This document shows positions 20,226-27,631 of a stretch of DNA of 36,204 nucleotides, in pieces. The DNA is from Gemmatimonadaceae bacterium (GTDB lineage: Bacteria; Latescibacterota; UBA2968; UBA8231): contig PBSR01000248.1 in the NCBI GenBank assembly GCA_002726335.1, positions 1 through 36,204 of the forward strand, written 5' to 3'. Position 1 is the first letter of the stretch. Every line of letters begins with the position of its first letter. The notes beneath the pieces were generated by a model. That model saw only the letters and a list, made by a program, of their open reading frames with translations, was not told the origin of the DNA and did not search any database. Position numbers and translations under genes: made by a program.

Positions 20226-21133
20226 CGGTTGGCCTCCGGATCGGGGTGCCGGGGAATGCTACGGTAGAGGACGCCGTTCAGCTCGCCTCCAAGCAGCAGC
20301 GTAAAGGACACGAGATAGGCGGACAGGAGCATGATGATGACGCCGCCGAGGACACCGTAGACGACATTGTAATAGCTGAAGTTCCGAACATAGTAACTGA
20401 AGCCTCCAGCGATCAGCGTCCACTGCGCCAGAAACAGGAGTGATCCCGGCAACACGTCAAGCCACCCCAGACGAACGTCCGGGGCAACGCGGTAGATGAT
20501 GGCTGCCGCCACCAGCGTCCCCGTGACCCCCGCCGTGTGCCGCAGCAGGCCCGCCAGCGAGGGCACCTCCACCGACAGGGCCCAGTGGTGCTCGAGCCAG
20601 AGGTCGAACTGTTCGCTGAAGACGATCAGGTTGAAGAGGACGACGAGGGAAAGGCCGAGACTGATAATGAGTACGACCGAGAGCAGGCGCCGCAGCCAGA
20701 CGGTACGCTCCTCAGAGGTGCCGTAGGCCCGGTTCAGCGCTGACATGGTCGTCGACATGCTGGCGGACGCGGGCCAGATCACGCCGATGATACCCAGGGC
20801 GAAGAACGATTGGGGCGTACCAGCTGCGTGTTTGAGATTGTCTTCTATGAGGTCGATCAGTGGCCCGGGGACAACCACGCCGAAATCGTGCAGCAGCGCG
20901 CCGAAGGCCTCCACCGGGATGTCCATGACGGCAAGCAATGCCGTAAGTACTATGATGGCGGGAAAGACGGCAAAGACGAAGTCGAAAGCCATGGCGGCCG
21001 CAGCGTCGGCGCAGTCGTGATCATAGGTGCCGCGCACCGTCTGCACGAGCACGTCGCGAATCCGGCTTTCGGGCTTTCCGGAGAGAGGATGGTTCCCGGA
21101 GGATCCAGAGGCGCCGGGAGTGGGGTCGCTCAT
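20222..21133 (-). CDS. YihY/BrkB family membrane protein
   Basis: Multi-pass inner-membrane protein of the YihY/BrkB family (once misassigned as RNase BN); transport role unknown. The 303-residue product shows the family's CADAAAAMAFDFVFAVFPAIIVLTALLAV, IGVIWPASASMSTTMSALNRAYG, VSFTLLLGGELNGVLY near the end, and about six membrane segments. A longer reading frame extends upstream, but it runs into the preceding gene. The ATG at 21133 (MSDPTPGASG) lies 17 bases after that gene's stop and is preferred. The lipoprotein gene overlaps its end. Confidence 0.92.
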   Translation of the reverse strand: MSDPTPGASGSSGNHPLSGKPESRIRDVLVQTVRGTYDHDCADAAAAMAFDFVFAVFPAIIVLTALLAVMDIPVEAFGALLHDFGVVVPGPLIDLIEDNLKHAAGTPQSFFALGIIGVIWPASASMSTTMSALNRAYGTSEERTVWLRRLLSVVLIISLGLSLVVLFNLIVFSEQFDLWLEHHWALSVEVPSLAGLLRHTAGVTGTLVAAAIIYRVAPDVRLGWLDVLPGSLLFLAQWTLIAGGFSYYVRNFSYYNVVYGVLGGVIIMLLSAYLVSFTLLLGGELNGVLYRSIPRHPDPEANR

Positions 21134-21149
21134 GGCGACATCGGGTAGG

Positions 21150-22925
21150 TCAGAACCGCGTGCCGTTGTGTACTTCGGCGGTGTTGCCCCCCTTTTGCTT
21201 GGCTGCGTACAGAGCCTGCAGCAAAGCGGCATATACCGCATTGGCACTGTCCGAATCCGAACTGCCGGCGGTCTGTTCGACGCTGACGACGCCCGGGCTT
21301 GAAGCCAGGGGCATCGTCGTCTCTTCCACACGCACCGTGCTGCCCCCGAGAGCCCGCCGCATCTCGGTGGCCCGCTGGCGGGCGACGTTGGTGTCCATGG
21401 GACCGGCGATCACAAAGTTGGCCCCATCCATGCGATAGAGTTCATCTCCCTCCTGCAGGAACTTGCGCAGCCCCTTGGCCGAAGCTCGCAGCATCTTGTC
21501 ACCCATGAGCCAGCCAAAATCGTCGTTCACGCGTCCGATCTGATCGAGACCGATGGCGATGCAGGAGAAAGGCGACGACGAGGAGAACTCCCGTATCACC
21601 TTCGGCAGATGGATGCGGAACAGAGAAATCTTGTTCGGCAGTCCCGTGAGAGTGTCGCGACCGATCAACTGACGCCACTTCTTGTTGTCCGCCTCCAGCC
21701 CTTCGAGACGGTCCTTGAGCTGCGCAACTTCATCGGTGAGAACCGTGATCTGCCGCGTCATGCGGTCCCGTTCGGATCCCCCGAGTTCTTCTTCGTCCGC
21801 CGGTGCCGGCCCCTTGGCTGCGGATGGTTGGCTGGCCTCCGCCTTCCCACCGGCCACCGCAGTCTTCTTCCCGTTGGCCTTGCCGACGTCGGCCGTCTTC
21901 CCGGCTTTGTCCGTCCTCTTCTTCGACTTCGCCTTCGGAGTCGCCTCCTGGCCAACGTCCTCTGCCTCGGCCCCCTCATCCCCCCCGCGCTCCTTGTGCA
22001 GGGCGCGCAGTTCGCGACCGCGCTCTCCGGCGACTTCGAGCATTTCCTTGGCCCGGTTGACGAGGCCGCCGACGATGGTCTTGTCCGAGATGATGCTCAG
22101 GCATTGCTGCATGGTACCGGAGAAGAAGGTGGCCGCCTTCTTGTGGTCTTCGGCGCTGTTGCTCTGGTCATAGAGCCGGAAGCCGATTTCGGCCAGCAGA
22201 TAGCGCAGGCGCAACTCATCCTCGACGCCGGCCTCCTTCAGCGTTTCGTAATTGCGCTCGAAGAAGACCCGGGCCATGCGCAATGCCTCGATCTCATTGA
22301 GAACGACGCCCGGGGCTACGGGGTAGTCCTGGTGCTCGGGGAGTTCCTTCTTCCAGCGGGAACGGCACTTCTTCAGACTGGCGCTGATGGCCTCGAGGTC
22401 GGACTCCTGATAGAAGCGTTCCTGCTCGCGGAACAACCAGGCGATGCGCAGGTAGTACCGGGCAATGGGGCCGGGAGAGATCCTCTTGCGACAGCATTGG
22501 GAGAGGATGCCCAGGTGCACCTGGGCGATGACGCTCAATAGCGGATCGTCGTCGCTCACCCGCTTCAGAAGGGATTGCGACGCTCCCTTGCCGGCTGCGA
22601 GGGCATCCTTGAACTGATTGAGAGAGGTCTCCTCGAAATCCTTGCGATACGCGTCGGGAGACTTGCCCGCCTGGCGGAAGTCAGCGTCCTCGAGTTCGCC
22701 GGCGAAACCACACTTGGCGCAGGTGCCCATGAGGAACTGTTTGGGGTCGACCGTGTCGAAGCCCGGTTTCTGCCACTTGTACTGAAGAGGATAGCCGTCG
22801 CCGGCGGTCTTGACGGCGCGGGCCATGTCCCGTTTGAGGCGGTTGAAATCGGCCTCGGAGAGACACACCGGGCAGGTGATCTTGTAGACCCTGCAGATCT
22901 GTTGTACTTCCTGTTCGCTCAGCAT
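21150..22925 (-). CDS. DUF2225-like zinc protein fused to a degenerate GGDEF domain
   Basis: Three parts can be seen. Residues 1-310 resemble DUF2225 proteins: a CPVC (C18, C21) and CAKC (C69, C72) pair that could bind zinc, then helical repeats (ARYYLRIAWLFREQERFY, RYLLAEIGFRLYDQ). Residues about 310-420 are a Lys/Ala/Glu-rich linker and a coiled coil (MTRQITVLTDEVAQLKDRLEGL). Residues about 420-591 are a GGDEF-type domain that begins with DTLTGLPNKISLF, but the active site reads DGANF (500-504). The metal-binding acidic residue is lost, so cyclase activity is very unlikely. It may bind GTP or c-di-GMP, or serve as a scaffold. First gene of the BrkB-lipoprotein-rnr run. Confidence 0.8.
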   Translation of the reverse strand: MLSEQEVQQICRVYKITCPVCLSEADFNRLKRDMARAVKTAGDGYPLQYKWQKPGFDTVDPKQFLMGTCAKCGFAGELEDADFRQAGKSPDAYRKDFEETSLNQFKDALAAGKGASQSLLKRVSDDDPLLSVIAQVHLGILSQCCRKRISPGPIARYYLRIAWLFREQERFYQESDLEAISASLKKCRSRWKKELPEHQDYPVAPGVVLNEIEALRMARVFFERNYETLKEAGVEDELRLRYLLAEIGFRLYDQSNSAEDHKKAATFFSGTMQQCLSIISDKTIVGGLVNRAKEMLEVAGERGRELRALHKERGGDEGAEAEDVGQEATPKAKSKKRTDKAGKTADVGKANGKKTAVAGGKAEASQPSAAKGPAPADEEELGGSERDRMTRQITVLTDEVAQLKDRLEGLEADNKKWRQLIGRDTLTGLPNKISLFRIHLPKVIREFSSSSPFSCIAIGLDQIGRVNDDFGWLMGDKMLRASAKGLRKFLQEGDELYRMDGANFVIAGPMDTNVARQRATEMRRALGGSTVRVEETTMPLASSPGVVSVEQTAGSSDSDSANAVYAALLQALYAAKQKGGNTAEVHNGTRF

Positions 22926-23013
22926 GTCTTCCAGGTCGGGAACATCTCTGGTCAGGAGGTCTTGTGGCGCCTATGGCAAGCAAATAACAATAGCAGATCC
23001 GCGCATGAATCAC

Positions 23014-23049
23014 AAAAAACGGGGTGACGCCTGGCTGGCGCCACCCCGT
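23014..23049 (-). terminator. Rho-independent terminator
   Basis: Arms ACGGGGTG (23019-23026) and CACCCCGT (23042-23049) with an inner CGCC/GGCG stem, followed on the minus strand by six T. It ends the unit that contains the sigma factor and the 50-aa ORF. Confidence 0.92.
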
Positions 23050-23076
23050 CTGTCCGAGTTGCCGTTCCGGCCCCGA

Positions 23077-23229
23077 TCAGACCTTCTCGTCGCGTAGATC
23101 GTCACCGCCGTCGGGCTGGGCGGAGGCGAGTACTGCGCGCACTTTCTTGCGAAAGACCTTGATCCGATCCTCCACTTCTTCGATCGACCGCAGCAATTCG
23201 TCTTCACCGGTACCAATGTCAGGAGACAC
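23077..23229 (-). CDS. Small acidic coiled-coil protein (50 aa)
   Basis: Not recognised. The strong SD CGAGGAGGA lies 9 bases before a GTG at 23229, giving a 50-residue product. An earlier GTG at 23238 abuts the SD and is too close. The core DELLRSIEEVEDRIKVFRKKVRAVLAS is predicted to be one amphipathic helix, followed by an acidic tail. It lies downstream of the sigma-factor gene and directly before the terminator, which supports its being transcribed. A sigma-factor partner is possible but is only a guess. Confidence 0.55.
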   Translation of the reverse strand: MSPDIGTGEDELLRSIEEVEDRIKVFRKKVRAVLASAQPDGGDDLRDEKV

Positions 23230-23374
23230 GGTGGCCACTCCTCCTCGTATGGACGTAGGGGTACGGACTAAAGGCACTACTGGGGAGGGGAGAACAACGT
23301 GCTACAGAAAACAGGCCCCCGCGGGGACGGGAGTATTCGGCACTACCGAGTCACATCGACTGCAGAAGTCGGCG

Positions 23375-24235
23375 TCAGGCCCGACTGTATGTGCGCAACT
23401 GATCGCAACGGCTGGGGTGCCGCAGGCGATGCAGTGCTTTCTCCTTGATCTGACGGACACGCTCGCGTGTGAGGCTGAAGCGCATGCCGATCTGATCAAG
23501 CGTCATCGGTTCCTCACCATCGAGCCCGAAATAGAGGCTGAGGATCTCGGCCTCACGCCCCACGAGGCTGTCCAGAGCGTTCTCGATCTGGTGCCGGAGA
23601 CAGCCCTTCATGACTTCGATTTCGGGCGATTCCTGCCGATCATCAGGGAGGATGTCCAGCAGGCTCTGTTCCTCCTCTTCGCGGAAGGAAGCGTCCAGAG
23701 AGCGCACGGAACGACCGTGAAGCATCGTCTCTTTCACTTCTTCCACGGTCACGTCGAGCTGGGCGGCGATATCCTCTGGCTCGGGCGTGTCGACACGCTC
23801 CTGCATCAGCTTGCGGGAAGCCCTTGAGATCTTATAGAGCAGGCCGACCTTGTTCAGCGGCAGGCGTACGGTTCGTGACTGCTCGGCCAGGGTCTGCAGG
23901 ATGGCCTGACGGATCCACCACACCGCGTAGGAAATGAACTTGAACCCTTTTCCCTCGTCGAATCTTTCGGCGGCCGTGATCAGACCCATGTTGCCGGAAC
24001 TGATCAGATCGGAAAGCGGCACGCCGCGATTCTGGTATTCCTTGGCGACGCTGACGACAAAACGCAGATTCGCCTCAACCAGCTCGTTGCGGGCGGCCTC
24101 ATCGCCCGCCTTGATACGGCGGGCGAGACCGACCTCCTCGGCCCCGGACAAGGGATGGGAATGGGCGATCTCGCCCAGATAACTGCCGAGACAATCCTCG
24201 GTATCCCAGGGTGGAGCCTTTGCCTGCTCAGCCAT
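23375..24235 (-). CDS. RNA polymerase sigma factor, RpoD/SigA type
   Basis: Sigma-70 group 1/2 factor of 286 residues without region 1.1. Region 1.2 is DCLGSYLGEIAHSHPLSGAEEVGLARRI. Region 2 has ELVEANLRFVVSVAKEYQNRG, DLISSGNMGLITAAERFD and the -10 reading GFKFISYAVWWIRQAI. Region 3 has RLPLNKV. Region 4 ends with the helix-turn-helix MTLDQIGMRFSLTRERVRQIKEKALHRLR, which reads the -35 box. The spacing and motifs suggest it recognises TTGACA/TATAAT-type promoters like those in this window. Its own promoter is at 24288-24316. Whether it is the main factor or a stationary-phase paralogue cannot be told. Confidence 0.95.
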   Translation of the reverse strand: MAEQAKAPPWDTEDCLGSYLGEIAHSHPLSGAEEVGLARRIKAGDEAARNELVEANLRFVVSVAKEYQNRGVPLSDLISSGNMGLITAAERFDEGKGFKFISYAVWWIRQAILQTLAEQSRTVRLPLNKVGLLYKISRASRKLMQERVDTPEPEDIAAQLDVTVEEVKETMLHGRSVRSLDASFREEEEQSLLDILPDDRQESPEIEVMKGCLRHQIENALDSLVGREAEILSLYFGLDGEEPMTLDQIGMRFSLTRERVRQIKEKALHRLRHPSRCDQLRTYSRA

Positions 24236-24287
24236 GCGTTCTGCCTCGCCTCTTGCTGCACGCTTGATTCGGGCAACCGATGGCGTA

Positions 24288-24316
24288 ATCTAAGCGGCGC
24301 CGCCGCCAAATGTCAA
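24288..24316 (-). promoter_or_regulatory. Promoter of the sigma-factor gene
   Basis: TTGACA (24316-24311), 17 GC-rich bases, TTAGAT (24293-24288). Predicted start is near 24281, giving a leader of about 45 bases with a GAGGCGAGG ribosome-binding region. Confidence 0.7.
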
Positions 24317-24375
24317 GCGGTCTGCCATCACTTCCAGAGTCCGCAAGCTGCTGTTTTGCCGGCGCTTGACTAGCT

Positions 24376-25098
24376 TCAGCCGGTTGCAGCCTGCCGCTGT
24401 GCCGAGGTGAGCTGTTCGATCCCGGCGGCCGTCAAGTCGAGCAGCGCCTGGGACTGCTCCCGGGAGAACGGTGCCCCCTCGGCTGTGGCCTGCAATTCGA
24501 TGATGCCACCATCGGCGGTCATGACCGCATTCATGTCGGTATCGGCCTGCGAATCCTCGCTGTAGCACAGGTCGAGGAGGGCCTGACCACCGACGATTCC
24601 GGCACTCACAGCAGCGATCTGGCTGGTAATGATGTCACCGTGCTCCAGGCGGCCCCGGTCGCTGAGACTGCGCACCGCCAGCACCAGGGCAACCCAGGCT
24701 CCGGTGATCGACGCGGTACGGGTACCACCGTCCGCCTGCAGTACGTCGCAGTCAACATAGAGGGTTCTCTCGCCGACGCGCTTCAGGTCGACGGCGGCGC
24801 GCAACGACCGGCCGATGAGACGCTGAATCTCTCGCGCCCGCCCGTTCGGCCGGCCCGTGGCAGACTCACGGGAGACACGTTGCGGCGAGGATCCGGGCAG
24901 CATGCCATATTCGGCCGTCAGCCACCCCTTGCCTTTGCCCACCAGGAAGGGCGGCACCCGCTCTTCGATGGAGACGGTGCACAGCACCCGGGTTTCCCCC
25001 ATTTCCATCAACACAGCCCCCGGCGCCGTGTTGACGTATCCGGGCGTGATTCTCACGGGACGCAACTGCGACGTCTCGCGGCCATCCTGTCGGTCCAT
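24376..25098 (-). CDS. rph: Ribonuclease PH
   Basis: Phosphorolytic 3'-5' exoribonuclease that trims tRNA precursor ends. The 240-residue length and motifs fit: R(P)[97 protein letters not shown] and [19 protein letters not shown]. The start [14 protein letters not shown] is normal. It lies 24 bases after the DnaC-like gene. Confidence 0.97.
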   Translation of the reverse strand: MDRQDGRETSQLRPVRITPGYVNTAPGAVLMEMGETRVLCTVSIEERVPPFLVGKGKGWLTAEYGMLPGSSPQRVSRESATGRPNGRAREIQRLIGRSLRAAVDLKRVGERTLYVDCDVLQADGGTRTASITGAWVALVLAVRSLSDRGRLEHGDIITSQIAAVSAGIVGGQALLDLCYSEDSQADTDMNAVMTADGGIIELQATAEGAPFSREQSQALLDLTAAGIEQLTSAQRQAATG

Positions 25099-25122
25099 CG
25101 AGGTCTTCCAGTTCTTCAGCGG

Positions 25123-25983
25123 CTACTGAGAGAGGAGGAACTGCCGGTAGTCCTGACCGTGCATGTCGACGAGGAAGCACATTTCGACGAGCCTGGAGAA
25201 TACACGTCCACCTGACTCCTCCATCTCGCTGCGCGACATGTTGGTGGTAACGATTGTGAAATTCTCTTCCCCGTACCGCGCGTCCACCAGATCATAGAGC
25301 ATCTCAGCCTGCCACTCAGATTTCTGTTCGCCGAAATCGTCCAGTACGAGATAGGGGACGTTGTAGAGAAGCTCCAGGATCTGGGATGTCTGGCCGTACC
25401 GTTCGCTGTCCTGTGAGTAGGTGTCACGCAACTGGGGGAAGAACTTCCGTGACATGTTGACAAAGCGTCCGGCTCTTGCGCGTCTCAACATCAATTCATT
25501 GAGCATGATGCAGGCCAGCAGTGTCTTGCCGGTTCCCGGTTTGCCAAGAAGCAGGTAGCCTCGCTCCAGTTCGCGATCGTCATCTAGAAGGGCCGTCACA
25601 TATGCCAGAGATTCCCTCACTCGGCGGCCAAGAACCAGGGCTGTTCCATCGGGAGCGGTGTCCTGGAAGTCGTGGCGAAACTTGAAGCGGAACTTGCTCG
25701 GCAGATCGGCCTGGCGAAACAACTCCTTCACATGGGCCAGGCGTCGACGCGAACCGTGGCAGAGGCACCATTGGCGCTGGGAGTCATCGTCCCAGAACTG
25801 ATAGGGAGGCCTGCCGCCACAGCGACAGTGCCGGGCGATGCACTCACATATGTCCAACTGACCAAAGCGGCCCACCTCGACCCGGGGATCGTACCGGACT
25901 CCGTGGCCACCACACGCGGTACAAGGCGTGGGAGAGGCCTCCGCTCGCGGATCGATGGATGACATGTGAGATGCCTCGCTCAA
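25123..25983 (-). CDS. DnaC/DnaI-like ATPase with eight-cysteine N-terminus
   Basis: AAA+ protein of the helicase-loader/IstB group. ATPase motifs are Walker A GKPGTGKT (147-154), Walker B YLVLDDFGE (D215, D216), sensor 1 IVTTN (244-248) and the arginine-finger stretch GRVFSRLVE. The first 80 residues carry four close cysteine pairs (C21/C24, C46/C48, C53/C55, C73/C75), enough for two zinc sites. No transposase is beside it, which argues for a replicative helicase loader rather than IstB. The TTG at 25983 overlaps the smpB stop. An ATG at 25965 with a GAGG before it is an equally good start. Next genes are rph and the sigma factor. Confidence 0.85.
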   Translation of the reverse strand: MSEASHMSSIDPRAEASPTPCTACGGHGVRYDPRVEVGRFGQLDICECIARHCRCGGRPPYQFWDDDSQRQWCLCHGSRRRLAHVKELFRQADLPSKFRFKFRHDFQDTAPDGTALVLGRRVRESLAYVTALLDDDRELERGYLLLGKPGTGKTLLACIMLNELMLRRARAGRFVNMSRKFFPQLRDTYSQDSERYGQTSQILELLYNVPYLVLDDFGEQKSEWQAEMLYDLVDARYGEENFTIVTTNMSRSEMEESGGRVFSRLVEMCFLVDMHGQDYRQFLLSQ

Positions 25984-26468
25984 CCCTCTGCTTTCTCCGC
26001 CAGGGCTCTGTCGATGGCCCGATCCGAGTCTCGTTTCGCGATCTCGCGGCGACGGTCGTACTGCTTCTTGCCGCGGACGATGCCGATCTCGACTTTGGCG
26101 ATTCCGCGCTTGAAATAGAGCCGTAGCGGGATCAGAGTGAGACCCTTCTCTTCCGTCTTGCCAATGATGCGCCCGATTTCCCCACGATTGAGCAGCATCT
26201 TGCGCGCCCGTTCCGGGTCGTGATTGAACCGGTTGCCGCCACCGTACGGTTCGATGCGAACGCTATGCAAGAAGGCCTGTCCGCTCTCAATACGAGCGTA
26301 CCCGTCACTGAGATTGGCCTTTCCCAGGCGCAACGCCTTGACCTCGGTCCCCAGCAAGGCCAGACCCGCCTCGTACGTATCGAGGATTTCGTAGTCGTGC
26401 CAGGCGCGACGATTCTTCGCGATCAGATGGGTTCCTGCCGCCGCCGCGTCCTTGTCTTTGTTTGCCAT
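25980..26468 (-). CDS. smpB: SsrA-binding protein
   Basis: Binds tmRNA and brings it to stalled ribosomes for trans-translation. The 162-residue protein has the hallmark NRRAWHDYEILDTYEAGLALLGTEVKALRLGKANLSDGYA, then HDPERARKMLLNRGEI, LIPLRLYFKRGIAKVEIGIVRGKKQYDRR and the basic C-terminal tail. The ATG at 26468 follows AAGGCGACGT. No tmRNA gene was seen nearby. The adjacent RNA gene on the other strand is tRNA-Leu. Confidence 0.97.
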   Translation of the reverse strand: MANKDKDAAAAGTHLIAKNRRAWHDYEILDTYEAGLALLGTEVKALRLGKANLSDGYARIESGQAFLHSVRIEPYGGGNRFNHDPERARKMLLNRGEIGRIIGKTEEKGLTLIPLRLYFKRGIAKVEIGIVRGKKQYDRRREIAKRDSDRAIDRALAEKAEG

Positions 26469-26476
26469 ACGTCGCC

Positions 26477-26505
26477 TTGACTCCGTCGCCGAGCTCCGGT
26501 TACCT
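26477..26505 (+). promoter_or_regulatory. tRNA-Leu promoter
   Basis: TTGACT (26477-26482), 17 bases, TTACCT (26500-26505). The predicted start is about 15 bases before the mature tRNA 5' end. Confidence 0.6.
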
Positions 26506-26528
26506 TCTCTGCTTGTTCAACAATGCAG

Positions 26529-26615
26529 GCCGATGTGGCGAAATTGGTAGACGCGCATGGTTCAGGTCCATGTTCCTGCAAGGGAGTGGGGGTTCGAGTC
26601 CCTCCATCGGCACCA
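26529..26615 (+). tRNA. tRNA-Leu (anticodon CAG)
   Basis: An 87-base class II tRNA with encoded CCA. The acceptor arms GCCGATG/CATCGGC pair fully. The anticodon stem CATGG/CCATG holds the loop TTCAGGT (anticodon CAG at 26563-26565). A long variable arm and the T arm with GGTTCGAGTCC follow. It reads CTG codons. Confidence 0.97.
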
Positions 26616-26625
26616 TAAAAATCCG

Positions 26626-26658
26626 AAGCGGCGGTCCCGGCAGATGGGGCCGCCGCTT
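26626..26658 (+). terminator. Terminator after tRNA-Leu
   Basis: Arms AAGCGGCGGTCCC (26626-26638) and GGGGCCGCCGCTT (26646-26658) with one mismatch and a 7-base loop. The short T-containing stretch TTTCGCTT follows, so it is a somewhat weak intrinsic terminator. Confidence 0.75.
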
Positions 26659-26780
26659 TCGCTTGCCCGGAGTGTCGCTGGTTTTGTGCAACGAGCGTGT
26701 CGAATGTAGGCCACCCCGGTCTGAGCGCAACCAGCTTCGTCCACTTCTGGTCAATCCATTTCCGCACGAAAGGATCTTTT

Positions 26781-27161
26781 ATGGCTGTGCTGCTCCACAC
26801 CCGTGTCCGTGTCGGTGATCTCGATCGCTCCATCGACTGGTATACCCGCCATCTGGGCTTTGAGGTCGCCAGCCGCACCGACAAATCCCCGGCCGGCAAT
26901 CACGTAGCTCATCTCGTATTGCCGGGCAACGAGCATACGATAGAGTTTACCTGGTCTCCAGACTATGACCTGAAGGTTCCCGATGATCTGATGCACTTCG
27001 CCATCGGCGTCGAGGATCTCATCTCGTACTGCGACAAGCTCGAGAAAGATGGCCTTGAGATCTGGCCTGCAGACTGGCGCGAGTCATTCCCGGCAGGCAG
27101 GAAGATGGCGTTCATCGATGATCCCGACGGGTATGAGATCGAACTGCTCGAACGCAACTGA
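26781..27161 (+). CDS. gloA: Lactoylglutathione lyase-like VOC enzyme (glyoxalase I)
   Basis: Probably converts the methylglyoxal-glutathione hemithioacetal to S-lactoylglutathione. The 126-residue, single-module VOC protein aligns with metal ligands H6 (LLHTRVRV), E55 (HTIEFTW), H72 (LMHFAIGV) and E121 (DPDGYEIELLE). LDRSIDWYTRHLGFE is typical of GloA. The ATG at 26781 follows GAAAGGAT and is preferred over an upstream in-frame start that would add 28 unrelated residues. The WP...SFPAGRK insert where many GloA have the R...G...F motif leaves some doubt about the thiol used. Confidence 0.85.
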   Translation: MAVLLHTRVRVGDLDRSIDWYTRHLGFEVASRTDKSPAGNHVAHLVLPGNEHTIEFTWSPDYDLKVPDDLMHFAIGVEDLISYCDKLEKDGLEIWPADWRESFPAGRKMAFIDDPDGYEIELLERN

Positions 27162-27261
27162 ACGACAGAATCCGGACGCCACCGCTCTTTCCACTCAAGG
27201 CTGGCCGCTACACGCCGATAGACTTGGTATGACATAGTATTATCTCCCCGCGCATGTCACA

Positions 27262-27283
27262 ATAAAGACAAGGAGGTCTTTAT
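27262..27283 (+). promoter_or_regulatory. Perfect hairpin holding the ribosome binding site of the MerR-like gene
   Basis: Arms ATAAAGAC (27262-27269) and GTCTTTAT (27276-27283) are exact complements with loop AAGGAG. The SD AAGGAGGT spans the loop and the first bases of the right arm. The ATG starts two bases after the arm. It could modulate translation, or be a DNA operator for the encoded protein. Confidence 0.75.
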
Positions 27284-27285
27284 CA

Positions 27286-27540
27286 ATGGCAGCGCGCAAG
27301 ACGAAGCTGATCGGCATTGAAGACGCAGCACGGCTGTTCGGCAAGTCGATTCACCAGATGCGGGAGTACAAGTCCAAAGGTTTGCTCAAAGTGGCGGATT
27401 GTCAGGGCAACAAGGATCTGTACGATATGGCGGAGGTCATTCTGCTCAAGCATCTGATCCATGAGATGCGAGTGACGGAGGGGCTGTCTCTCTCTCAGAT
27501 CTCGCGGCGACTCGATCAGATGATGGGGCGGGCGGCTTAG
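27286..27540 (+). CDS. Small MerR-like helix-turn-helix protein (84 aa)
   Basis: Probable DNA-binding regulator. The N-terminus IGIEDAARLFGKSIHQMREYKSKGLL fits the MerR winged-helix pattern, followed by a LYDMAEVILLKHLIHEMRVTEGLSLSQISRRLDQM helix region. It is about as long as a bare DNA-binding domain, with no effector domain. The SD AAGGAGGT is exceptionally strong but sits in a hairpin. The gene converges on the three-gene cassette at 27632-31987, separated by a hairpin. A link to that cassette is possible but unproven. Confidence 0.78.
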   Translation: MAARKTKLIGIEDAARLFGKSIHQMREYKSKGLLKVADCQGNKDLYDMAEVILLKHLIHEMRVTEGLSLSQISRRLDQMMGRAA

Positions 27541-27574
27541 GCCAGATCCACAGCTGGAGAGCGGTACCATACGG

Positions 27575-27610
27575 GAACGGCCCGCGCTGGTTACACAGCG
27601 TGGGCCGTTC
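27575..27610. terminator. Bidirectional hairpin between convergent genes
   Basis: Arms GAACGGCCCGCGCTG (27575-27589) and CAGCGTGGGCCGTTC (27596-27610), 15 bp with one G-T pair and a 6-base loop. It lies between the stops of the MerR-like gene and the J-like gene. Neither side has a long T tract. Confidence 0.7.
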
Positions 27611-27631
27611 GCGTTCTGCTAAGGCCGGATG

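Noticed and set aside
21134..21331. Upstream extension of the BrkB-family gene
   Set aside because: The extra 66 residues overlap the preceding gene and are Arg/Cys/Pro-rich without membrane or family character.
25123..25983. IstB-type transposition helper for the DnaC-like gene
   Set aside because: There is no adjacent transposase or terminal inverted repeats, and the gene sits in an operon with smpB and rph.
26469..26616. tmRNA gene beside smpB
   Set aside because: The RNA here folds as a complete tRNA-Leu with anticodon arm and long variable arm; no tag-reading frame or tRNA-Ala-like ends are seen.
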